A program made the translations under genes and the position numbers. 64,000 nt of DNA from Thermoproteus sp. CP80 (GTDB taxonomy: Archaea; Thermoproteota; Thermoprotei; Thermoproteales; Thermoproteaceae), in the NCBI RefSeq assembly GCF_002077075.2, contig NZ_LCWM02000001.1, positions 6,724 through 70,723 on the forward strand. Reading direction: 5' to 3'. Positions 1 to 7,441 of the stretch are shown here, in pieces. The first letter of the stretch is position 1, and the number at the start of each line of letters is the position of its first letter. Under the pieces are notes generated by a model, which saw only the letters and a program-made list of their open reading frames with translations, was not told the origin of the DNA and made no database searches.

Positions 1-1202
1 GCCGCCGCGTCTCTATCCACGGCGTGGCCGCGGGGACAGTATAAAGTATGCCAACCGCCGTTGTCCCTCAGTAGCGCGAAGTGGATGGGGCACACCCGGC
101 TATTGCGATACGGCGAGACGTAAACTACTACAGAGTCAGTCTCCCTCGCCTTGTCCTCTATTGTCTTGAGCAACTTCCTAAACGGCGTCTGCTTGACGCG
201 GTGTCTCAGCTCTCTTTTCTTCACCTTCTTCTCCTCAAGGCCGATCATCTCCTCTTGCGGGTTTTTGCCCAGCTCCTCGGTAATAATCACGGCTGGTCTC
301 TTCGTCATCTCACGGGCGATATGCCTTACCCGGCCCTCCTTCCGCCCCCTCTCGCGGAGTCTCTTCGCGAATTTTCTAAACTCCCTAGTGTCCGTCACGT
401 TCTGTACCTTCTCTTCGCCGTCTCTCCCGGCGTATGGGTATTTCCGCTTCAGCTCCTCCAGCTTTCTGCCTCTAACCGCCTCGTACCTCTTCGCGAGGCG
501 GCCGAAGTCCGTCCTTATGGAGTATACGGCGGGGTCTACGTATTGCCTATTCCACCGCGCCACGGCGTCTACTGTGGCCAAGAGGCTCACCCTGGCGACT
601 GCGACTGTGTTTTCGTTTACGTCGAAGGTAACTACTTCTGCCGGAGGCTCCCCCCTCGGCTGTACGTCGAATACGAATATCGCATACCACCTGCCCCTCC
701 GCCGCTTCAACATCAACGTGGACGCCAGCTCGGCCTCTCCCCTCAGCGCCTTCCACCAGTAGAGCCAGAACCTCCTGTGGGGCTTTATCCAGACCTCCCT
801 CCTCCCGCCGGGGAGCGACAGCGCCAGCCTAACGGGGGCCGCGGAGCCGACGGCCTTCTTGTAGCTCCAGCTGTCCTTGGCGAATCTTATCGAGACCCGC
901 CTCACCTCGGGGCGGGGCTTGCGGACCCGGCCGTCCCTCCTCGCCTCCAGAAACGACCTCCCCACCTCTATGCCTTGGTTCATGGCCTGCTGGATCAGCT
1001 GCGAATGCAACCACGGATACAGCTCCCTAAAACGCCTATACAGCTCGCCGTACTTCTCCCTCTCCAGCCTCCCCCTCTCAGCCACATACACCGCCGTCTC
1101 CTCCACGATGCGGCGGTACGCCTCCGCCACGGCGTATAGCTCAGGCGGCGGATCCTCCAGCTCAACCGCTACCGCCCTCCTCATACTCCTCACGTTCTCC
1201 AT
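1..1202 (-). CDS. tnpB: TnpB (IS605/IS200-family OrfB) RNA-guided nuclease, C-terminus cut by window edge
   Basis: The ATG lies at 1202 and the frame stays open for 400 codons to the window edge, so the end and any omega-RNA region lie outside. TnpB proteins are RuvC-fold nucleases of IS605-type elements. The RuvC motifs appear in order: FDVNENTVAVA (Asp near residue 193), ITEELGKN (Glu near 306) and HAVDRDAA (Asp near 396). Between the last two is a zinc-knuckle-like CPIH...CPRGH (residues 370-392) instead of the usual four-cysteine form. No TnpA is seen upstream; the 5' flank is the divergent M50 gene. All catalytic acids are present, so it looks intact as far as visible. Confidence 0.88.
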   Translation of the reverse strand, partial: MENVRSMRRAVAVELEDPPPELYAVAEAYRRIVEETAVYVAERGRLEREKYGELYRRFRELYPWLHSQLIQQAMNQGIEVGRSFLEARRDGRVRKPRPEVRRVSIRFAKDSWSYKKAVGSAAPVRLALSLPGGRREVWIKPHRRFWLYWWKALRGEAELASTLMLKRRRGRWYAIFVFDVQPRGEPPAEVVTFDVNENTVAVARVSLLATVDAVARWNRQYVDPAVYSIRTDFGRLAKRYEAVRGRKLEELKRKYPYAGRDGEEKVQNVTDTREFRKFAKRLRERGRKEGRVRHIAREMTKRPAVIITEELGKNPQEEMIGLEEKKVKKRELRHRVKQTPFRKLLKTIEDKARETDSVVVYVSPYRNSRVCPIHFALLRDNGGWHTLYCPRGHAVDRDAA

Positions 1203-1300
1203 ACGCTAGCCTCCCACAAAAAAGCTTGACGAACCGGCACCCCGCCCTAAAGGGCGAGGCTTTCCGCTAAACCTTTATAACGCGGCTGCGCGGACCCCCC

Positions 1301-1894
1301 ATGGGGTGGCCCTATAGGCCCTACAGATCCAGCGAGGCTGTGGACTTCCTCCTCGCCATAGCGTCGGTGGCGGTCGCCTACCTCCTCAACTTCAACAACC
1401 CCATAGCGGGCATCCTGTTGCCGACCACCGCGGTGGCTATAGCCATAGTTCCCCACGAGCTTGCGCACAGGCAGATCGCCAGACGCAGGGGCTGTTGGTC
1501 TAGATTTGCCCTCTACCGGCCCGGCTTCCTGGTCACCTTGATAGTCAACGGCCTCGTCGGAATCTTCGCGAGGGGCCCGGTGTTGTTCATATCCGGCTAC
1601 ACCCTCATATCTTGCTACAGCTATACGCGCGAAGACGACGGGCTCATCTCTCTGGCGGGGCCCGCGACGAACATGGCGGTGGCTCTGCTATCGCTGGCCC
1701 TGCTCTCCCTGCCGGTGGAACTCGGCCTTCTGACAGCCCAGTTCCTGATATATCTGATGAGGCTCAACTCCTTCGTGGCCTTCTTCAACCTGCTACCGCT
1801 CGGGCCTCTCGACGGCGCCAAGATATTCAGGTGGAACATACCGATTTGGGCTGTCATGTTCCTCGCCGCGATATACCTCTCGTTCATCATCTAA
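1301..1894 (+). CDS. Site-2 protease family (M50) membrane metalloprotease
   Basis: A 197-residue, strongly hydrophobic protein with about five or six membrane segments. The zinc-binding HELAH motif is at residues 52-56 and the second M50 motif, NLLPLGPLDGAK, lies near 165-176, supplying the third zinc ligand (Asp). Family members cleave substrates inside the membrane, often releasing regulators; no substrate can be named here. A TATA-like ctttataacg sits about 25 nt before the ATG, so the mRNA is probably leaderless. It ends 18 bp before the convergent aminopeptidase gene. Confidence 0.85.
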   Translation: MGWPYRPYRSSEAVDFLLAIASVAVAYLLNFNNPIAGILLPTTAVAIAIVPHELAHRQIARRRGCWSRFALYRPGFLVTLIVNGLVGIFARGPVLFISGYTLISCYSYTREDDGLISLAGPATNMAVALLSLALLSLPVELGLLTAQFLIYLMRLNSFVAFFNLLPLGPLDGAKIFRWNIPIWAVMFLAAIYLSFII

Positions 1895-1912
1895 CGCGCC
1901 CGCGAGGAGGCC

Positions 1913-4384
1913 TCACCTCTCGAGGCGCGACAATCTGTCGAGCAGCTTCCTATATTCGTCGCGCAGCTTCTCCACCTCCTCCCGCAGCCTCTGGTACTCC
2001 GCGCCGCGGTCCATCGCTTTTCTGATCTTCTCAGCGGCCTCGCGGGCCATCCTCCTGATCCTTCCGTCCACGTCCCTCTCAGCCCGCTCCTGTAGATCGG
2101 GCATCAGCCGCGCGTCCATTAGGTCCAGGGCCGCCGTAACGGCGGCAGCCCTTATGCGGTAGTTATCGTCGCGCAACGCCCTGCGCAACGCCTCCAGCAC
2201 CTGCGGCCTGGGGCCGAACTTGGAGAGCGACTGGACTGCGGTCATTCTGATCCAGGTCGGCTTGTCCTCGCCGGCGTGTGCCAGGACCACCTCAAGAGCT
2301 CCGTCGCCCCCAAGCTCGGCGAGCCCCTCTATGGCGCCTCTGGTCACCACGTCCATATGTCCGCCGTACCCTAGAGCCTTTCTGAGGCTATATTCGGCGA
2401 ATTCCCACTTGGTCTTACCCAGGGCCTTCGCCGCCTCGTACCTGACGTAGTAGCTCTCCGAACCGTCGTGCAGCACCCTGTCCAGAAACTCCGCGGCCTC
2501 GCGCCGCCTCGCGTTGCCCAGCGCCTCCATCACCGCGCGCCGGGCCCTCGGGTGGCGTACATCGCGGTAGGCCTCCATCAACGCCTTGACCGAGTCGGCC
2601 GTGCCTATGGCGCCAAGCGCGCGCGCCGCCTCGGCGGCGACGCCCCAGAACTTGTCGCGAAGCGCCTTGGCCAGGAACTCGACGGCTCTGTTGCTCCCGT
2701 TTCTCCGCAGGGCCTCCACGGCCTGCAACCTGCAGTAGAGATTCGCGTCGTCCAACATGGCGCCGAGCGCCTCTACTGGGAAGTTGAGCTCCACCACCTT
2801 GAGCAGCTTGAAGTCCGGGTCTATACAGGCATATCTGGCCTTCTCCCCGAGGGGCACCTCCAGGCGCTTCTCAGAGAAGCTCACCGATATTTTGTCCCGC
2901 CGCCCGTCCTCGTAGGCCACCTCGATCTCCAGCGGCAACGTGTACACGGGAAAGCTGTCGTCCGGCTGGGCTTGTTCCAGCACCAGCCTCACTCCGTTGT
3001 TCTTGCTCCAGGAGGCCTTCACGACGGGGTGGCCGGCCGAGTAGAAGAACTGCCGCCACAGCCACTCGAGATCCATGCCGCTGGCCTCCTCCAGGGCTTT
3101 CCTCAGATCCTCTATATCGGCGTTCCTGTACCTATGGCGCTCCAGAAAGAGCTTGAGCCCCCTTCTGAACGCCTCGTCGCCCAGCAAGCTCCTTATCGTA
3201 TGTAGGACGACGGACCCCTTCTCGTAGGAATGCCTGTCGAAGACCTCCTCAGGTATAGCGTAGAGGTTGGTCACTATGGGCCTGGCGTAGCGCGTGCTGT
3301 ACTCGTTGAGGTACGCCTTGAGGTTTAGGTACATCTCGTAGAGGTACTCGTCTCTGCCCTTAGAGCGCTCCGTCCAGAGGGCCTCTATGAACGTGGCGAA
3401 CGACTCGTTTATGGAGATGTGGCCCCAGTCCTTCGCCGTGACCAAATCGCCGAACCACTGATGGGCCATCTCATGGGCCACGAGGGGATCCGAGGAGAAG
3501 TCCTCCTGGAGGCAGGGGAAGTCCTCGTAGGGGCAGTGCGCGTGCTTGTCGTGAAGGGTCCAGTCTGTGAGGATCGTGAACGTGGTGTTCTCCATCCCTC
3601 CGTAGACGAACTCCTGGACCACCACCTGCGCGTAGCGCTCGTAGGGGTAAGGAACCCCTAGATACTCCTCGAAGAACTTCATTATGTTGCAGGTGTTCCT
3701 GAAGCTGTACTGAGCCACCCCGGCGCGCCCCCTGGGCAACCAGTACTCCAGCTCTACGTTGCCGCATTTGTCCCGAGCTATCTCGAAGTCGCCTGCGGCG
3801 AGCGCTATCAGATAGGGCGACATGGGGTGCCTCATCTCCCAGACGAACGTCTGCTTGTCGCCGCCGTCCCTCACCTCCACCAATACGCCGTTGCTCCCCG
3901 CGACGTAGGGCTTGGGGACCGTTATGGAGAGCCTCCAGGGGAATTTGATGTTTGGCGTATCGGGCAGAGGGATCCAGTATCTATTGTCCTCGCTCTCGCC
4001 CTGCGTCCAGGCCATGGGCACTCTGTAGGGGTGGTGTCTGTCGGGCAGGACGAAGTAGATGCCCTTGCGGGGCTTCGCCCTATACCTTACCTCGAACTCG
4101 GCCTCGCGGCCCGCCGGGAGGTTCAGATCTAGGGATATGCTCTCCCCGTCGTAGGAGTAGCCGGTCGATGCGCCCAGCACCTCGAGCTCGGCGGCGTCGA
4201 GCGCCAGCCTGCGGAGGTCCCTCTTGGCCCTCACCCTGTATCTCGCGACGCCCCTAACCTCGCGGCTCCAGATGTCTAGCTCTACGTCCAAGTCGAGCTT
4301 AACCACGTCGAAGTCGTACTGCCGCGGGAAGCGGGGGACATATTCCGGGAAGGCGAAGTCCCTCCCCACCAGATATCGGGCCAT
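1913..4384 (-). CDS. M1-family aminopeptidase with C-terminal HEAT repeats
   Basis: An 823-residue zinc aminopeptidase of the M1 family (aminopeptidase N/tricorn-interacting-factor type), which trims N-terminal residues from peptides in the cytoplasm. The exopeptidase motif GGMEN is near residue 261 and the zinc motif HEMAHQWFG near 305, followed by the downstream Glu in NESFATF. After the catalytic part (to about residue 530) the protein carries alpha-helical HEAT-like repeats (about 540-770) and ends in a charged coiled coil (about 780-823). The HEAT part and coiled coil are longer than in minimal M1 enzymes and may mediate assembly (inference). A TATA box (tttaaa, 4404-4409) sits about 23 nt upstream of the ATG, supporting a leaderless start. 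Confidence 0.92.
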   Translation of the reverse strand: MARYLVGRDFAFPEYVPRFPRQYDFDVVKLDLDVELDIWSREVRGVARYRVRAKRDLRRLALDAAELEVLGASTGYSYDGESISLDLNLPAGREAEFEVRYRAKPRKGIYFVLPDRHHPYRVPMAWTQGESEDNRYWIPLPDTPNIKFPWRLSITVPKPYVAGSNGVLVEVRDGGDKQTFVWEMRHPMSPYLIALAAGDFEIARDKCGNVELEYWLPRGRAGVAQYSFRNTCNIMKFFEEYLGVPYPYERYAQVVVQEFVYGGMENTTFTILTDWTLHDKHAHCPYEDFPCLQEDFSSDPLVAHEMAHQWFGDLVTAKDWGHISINESFATFIEALWTERSKGRDEYLYEMYLNLKAYLNEYSTRYARPIVTNLYAIPEEVFDRHSYEKGSVVLHTIRSLLGDEAFRRGLKLFLERHRYRNADIEDLRKALEEASGMDLEWLWRQFFYSAGHPVVKASWSKNNGVRLVLEQAQPDDSFPVYTLPLEIEVAYEDGRRDKISVSFSEKRLEVPLGEKARYACIDPDFKLLKVVELNFPVEALGAMLDDANLYCRLQAVEALRRNGSNRAVEFLAKALRDKFWGVAAEAARALGAIGTADSVKALMEAYRDVRHPRARRAVMEALGNARRREAAEFLDRVLHDGSESYYVRYEAAKALGKTKWEFAEYSLRKALGYGGHMDVVTRGAIEGLAELGGDGALEVVLAHAGEDKPTWIRMTAVQSLSKFGPRPQVLEALRRALRDDNYRIRAAAVTAALDLMDARLMPDLQERAERDVDGRIRRMAREAAEKIRKAMDRGAEYQRLREEVEKLRDEYRKLLDRLSRLER

Positions 4385-4525
4385 GGCACACTGAGGGGTC
4401 TGGGTTTAAAGCATTCCGTTTCTCGGTCCTCCCGCCGGCGGGGCGACGGCCTGCGTGGACTGCGGATGCCGCCCCGGCCCAGGCGCGCGGCCGTATAGCT
4501 TTTAAACTGCGCCTCTCGCCAATGC

Positions 4526-5641
4526 GTGATCGACAAGATAAAGCCGCAGACGGTGGGGCAGGAGCGGGCTCTCAACGCGCTGTCAGACTCGGAGAACGAG
4601 ATAGTTGGGCTCTTCGGCCCCACGGGCACCGGCAAGTCGTTGTTGAGCATAGCCTACGGCATATCCTCGGTGCAGAGCGGCAGATACAAGCGGTTCGTGA
4701 TAGCGAGGCCCATCGTCGACGTGTCGACGGGCCGCGCGCTCACGCCTGAGGATCTGGGAGAGATGTACTACAAGCTGGCCGCCGCGTACATCCAAGACAT
4801 CTTGGGCGAATATGCGACGGGCGGCGAGATAGAGAAGCTGTTGAGGGAGGAGGCCGTCGTGGTGACCGACGTGAACTATCTGAGGGGGAGGACCTTCGAC
4901 GATACCGTCATGTTCCTCGACGATGCTCAGAACGTACAGCCGGACAGCGCCGCGGAGGTCCTCATAAGGCTGGGCAGAAACAGCAAGTTGATCGTGGCGG
5001 GCGATCCAGTGTTTCAACGCGGCGAGGACGGCGCAGACGGCGCGACGTTGTTGAGGGAGGCTCTGTTGGGCGAGGAGAAGGCCGTCGTGGTGGATCTGGG
5101 CGTTAAGGACATCGTGAGGCCGGGGGCCAGGAGGGGTATAAAGCTCGCCTTGGAGCTACGCATGCGGAAACGCCGGCTCACCGATTCGGAGAGGTACGTG
5201 GAGGACGCCTTCAAGGTCTACGCCCCGGACGCCGACGTGATAACGGCGATAGAGTTCAAGTCGGACAAGGAGTCTCTGGGCATAAAGGGCGATGTCCCCG
5301 ACGCCTTGGTCTTCGTGAAGGAGGGGCATCTGGGGAGGGCGGTGGGCAGAGGGGGCGAACGAATAAAGAGCATAGAGAACGACGTTGGGCTTAGGCTGAG
5401 GCTCGTCGAGATGACCCTCGACTTCAAGAACTGGATAAGGGCCCTGCACCCCGCCGGCTGGATCGCGAAGCACATACTGGATGTGGATTTCGCAGGCCCC
5501 GAGCTGTTGGTGTCCGTCAGGCGTAGCGAGTTCGGCTCGTTCGTGGGCCATAGAGGCGCCTACGTGAGGCTTATGGACAGGGTCTTCAGGAGGCTTCTGT
5601 CCATAGGAGTCCGCGCGGTGGAGGCGGAGGAGGAAAGGTGA
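4526..5641 (+). CDS. PhoH-like P-loop ATPase with C-terminal KH RNA-binding domain
   Basis: 371 residues starting at GTG 4526, about 24 nt after a cttttaaact TATA box (leaderless). Walker A is GPTGTGKS at residues 31-38 and Walker B VMFLDDAQN is near 128-136, as in PhoH/RNase-associated ATPases. The C-terminal third contains a KH signature, GRGGERIK, near residue 275, like the NusA KH domains, followed by a second KH-like stretch ending in a GHRGAY element. The combination suggests an ATP-dependent RNA-handling protein (inference). It overlaps the next gene by 4 bases, so the two are co-translated. Confidence 0.8.
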   Translation: MIDKIKPQTVGQERALNALSDSENEIVGLFGPTGTGKSLLSIAYGISSVQSGRYKRFVIARPIVDVSTGRALTPEDLGEMYYKLAAAYIQDILGEYATGGEIEKLLREEAVVVTDVNYLRGRTFDDTVMFLDDAQNVQPDSAAEVLIRLGRNSKLIVAGDPVFQRGEDGADGATLLREALLGEEKAVVVDLGVKDIVRPGARRGIKLALELRMRKRRLTDSERYVEDAFKVYAPDADVITAIEFKSDKESLGIKGDVPDALVFVKEGHLGRAVGRGGERIKSIENDVGLRLRLVEMTLDFKNWIRALHPAGWIAKHILDVDFAGPELLVSVRRSEFGSFVGHRGAYVRLMDRVFRRLLSIGVRAVEAEEER

Positions 5642-5916
5642 AGGTCCGTCTCCATATATTCATAAGAGGAGAGCTGAATCTGCCTGGCGTGCCCTTTAGG
5701 CAGATAATGAGGGAGGTGGCGAGGAGGAACAACGTCGTCGGGTGGGTGCGTTTCCTCTCCGACGACGTGGCCGAGGCGGTGCTGGAGGGCGAGGAGAGGG
5801 ACGTAGACGCGGTGCTGAGATGGGCCTACGCCGGTCCGCAGGGCACTAAGGTCAGGGAGGTCGAGATATCCAGGGAGGAGTATAGAGGGGAATATAAGGA
5901 CTTCGGGGTTCTGTAG
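5638..5916 (+). CDS. Acylphosphatase-like small protein, catalytic Asn not conserved
   Basis: 92 residues with GTG start at 5638 overlapping the stop of the PhoH-KH gene. Size and pattern match acylphosphatase (hydrolysis of carboxyl-phosphate bonds): the phosphate-binding GVPFRQ at residues 18-23 includes the essential Arg (R21), and the ferredoxin-like fold ends in a KVREVEISREEY strand. In active acylphosphatases the segment GWVRN provides the catalytic Asn; here it reads GWVRFLSD, with Phe at that place. It may be inactive or have another role linked to the PhoH-KH partner (inference). Confidence 0.72.
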   Translation: MKVRLHIFIRGELNLPGVPFRQIMREVARRNNVVGWVRFLSDDVAEAVLEGEERDVDAVLRWAYAGPQGTKVREVEISREEYRGEYKDFGVL

Positions 5917-5924
5917 CGCCTCCG

Positions 5925-6521
5925 CTACGGAGGTCCGACAAGCCCGTATAGCGCCAAGTACAGGGCAAATCCAAGCGCCATGTGGGCCACGTACGGCACG
6001 CCGTATCTAGCCACCACGTAGTCGCCCTCTATCCTTTCCGGCGGCTTGTACTTCTCGACGTCCCTGACCTCGCCTATAAGATATCTATGGCTCCTCCTGA
6101 GGGCCTCCTCGCGGGTTATGCATATATGCGTGAACTTCTGAGTCAGAGTCATCCTGCACGGCCTCCTGTTGTTGATCAAAAGCAGCCATATGGACGTCCC
6201 CAGCACCGATATGCCGGCGCCCAGCACCACGACCGCCGGAGTGGGCAACGCGGGCGAGAACGGCGGGAATAGGGACAGCGCCGCTATGGCCAACGAATCC
6301 GCGTATCCGCTCCCGGTGAGCCGCATGGCCAGGGCCAGCACGAGGCCCAACATGGGCGACATTATGTACAGAGGCGCGCTCCACGAGAGGTACGCCGCGG
6401 CGAGGGCCGGCGGAAATAGAAGCGCTATAACCCAAGCGTCTATCTCTCTCGTCTTTACGTCCTGGTAGGACGCAAACCCCAGGACGGCCAGCTCGGCCAG
6501 TCCGAGCGCCTCAAGCATCAC
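5925..6521 (-). CDS. A24-family prepilin/pre-archaellin peptidase
   Basis: 198 residues with several membrane helices. The two aspartates of A24 peptidases are visible: D21 in SYQDVKTREI and D75 in GSGYADS, which replaces the usual GxGD. These enzymes remove class III signal peptides from archaellins, pilins and sugar-binding proteins at the cytoplasmic face of the membrane. The stretch after about residue 110 is a less hydrophobic loop before a last membrane helix, as in PibD/FlaK relatives. The ATG overlaps the stop of the isomerase gene by 4 bases, so it is the second gene of that operon; no pilin gene is nearby. Confidence 0.8.
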   Translation of the reverse strand: MMLEALGLAELAVLGFASYQDVKTREIDAWVIALLFPPALAAAYLSWSAPLYIMSPMLGLVLALAMRLTGSGYADSLAIAALSLFPPFSPALPTPAVVVLGAGISVLGTSIWLLLINNRRPCRMTLTQKFTHICITREEALRRSHRYLIGEVRDVEKYKPPERIEGDYVVARYGVPYVAHMALGFALYLALYGLVGPP

Positions 6522-7417
6522 GGAAGCCTTCTCTTCAGCTCGTCTATCCTCGGGGTCTTCAGCGGGTCTATCCCTCTGGCCAACGCGATCTTCACGGTGG
6601 CTATGCCCACGTGTTTTAAGAACGTCAAGATCCCGCCGACGGTCATAGGCACCTCGAAGACCTCGCCGGACAGCAGATCCACGGTGAGCCTCACCCTGGT
6701 TCTGTGCTCGGCAGGTATGTCGGGGCTCGTCATGGCCATTATGGGGCCTGAGGCGCCCTCTATCCAGTTGTGGTGGGCCTCCGGCAGGACCTCGACCGAT
6801 GGATCCAGCTTGGCGTTTTCGTTGGCCTCGTTCTTGACTCTATAGGCCAGGCCCTGCATGGATACGGGCGCCACTATGGTGGGCCTCGCGCCGAGGGTTT
6901 TAACCAGCCTATCGGCCAGCCTCTCGTCGTAGGGCAGTGAGGAAGGCGTGTCGAAGTTCACTCCATAGATCTTCCTCAAGGTCCATAAAGCCGCCGTCAA
7001 CATCTGCGGCAGGGCGGCGCGGGGCGCCGAGGCCTTCGGCACCTTGATCGTCGGGATGCCCATCTCGGCCAGCTTGCCGCCCGTGGTTATGGCGATGACG
7101 GGCATGCCCCGCCTCAGCGCGGCCGCCGCGGCTGTGATGGTCTCGACCGTGTTGCCCGAATAGGACACGGCGAGCATGAGCCCGTCGCCCCCCCTGAAGA
7201 AGTAGTCCTTGACGACGACCGCCTCGAAGGGCCACCCCCAGACGAAGGAGAGGTCCCTTATTAGGTCCCCTACGACGCCGGAGCCCCCCATCCCGGCTAT
7301 ATACAGCCTATCCGCCGGCGCCAGCCTGTAGAGGCGTCCTTGGTACTGATACTCCTCGGGCAGATCCACCTCAGACGTAATCAGGTACCTCTCCCAGTTT
7401 AGGTAGTCGTCCAACAC
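6518..7417 (-). CDS. Bifunctional phosphoglucose/phosphomannose isomerase
   Basis: 299 residues, the typical length of the crenarchaeal PGI/PMI family, which converts fructose 6-phosphate to glucose 6-phosphate or mannose 6-phosphate. The two SIS-domain phosphate motifs are clear: GMGGSG at residues 42-47 and SYSGNT at 85-90. A late segment with EAHHNWIEG carries the conserved His/Glu residues of the family. The start is GTG 7417; TTG at 7414 is an alternative. It is transcribed away from the XPB-like gene across a short region with a 14-bp palindrome, and is coupled to the prepilin peptidase gene. Confidence 0.9.
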   Translation of the reverse strand: MLDDYLNWERYLITSEVDLPEEYQYQGRLYRLAPADRLYIAGMGGSGVVGDLIRDLSFVWGWPFEAVVVKDYFFRGGDGLMLAVSYSGNTVETITAAAAALRRGMPVIAITTGGKLAEMGIPTIKVPKASAPRAALPQMLTAALWTLRKIYGVNFDTPSSLPYDERLADRLVKTLGARPTIVAPVSMQGLAYRVKNEANENAKLDPSVEVLPEAHHNWIEGASGPIMAMTSPDIPAEHRTRVRLTVDLLSGEVFEVPMTVGGILTFLKHVGIATVKIALARGIDPLKTPRIDELKRRLP

Positions 7418-7422
7418 GTGTC

Positions 7423-7436
7423 AATTAGGCCTAATT
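7423..7436. promoter_or_regulatory. Perfect 14-bp palindrome in a divergent promoter
   Basis: AATTAGGCCTAATT reads the same on both strands and fills most of the 24-bp gap between the isomerase (-) and helicase (+) starts. It overlaps the AT-rich stretch that must hold the TATA elements for both genes, so it could be an operator or a two-way core promoter. If TATA is the taattaata at 7431-7439, the best leaderless starts would be GTG 7457 for the helicase and TTG 7414 for the isomerase. Confidence 0.5.
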
Positions 7437-7441
7437 AATAT

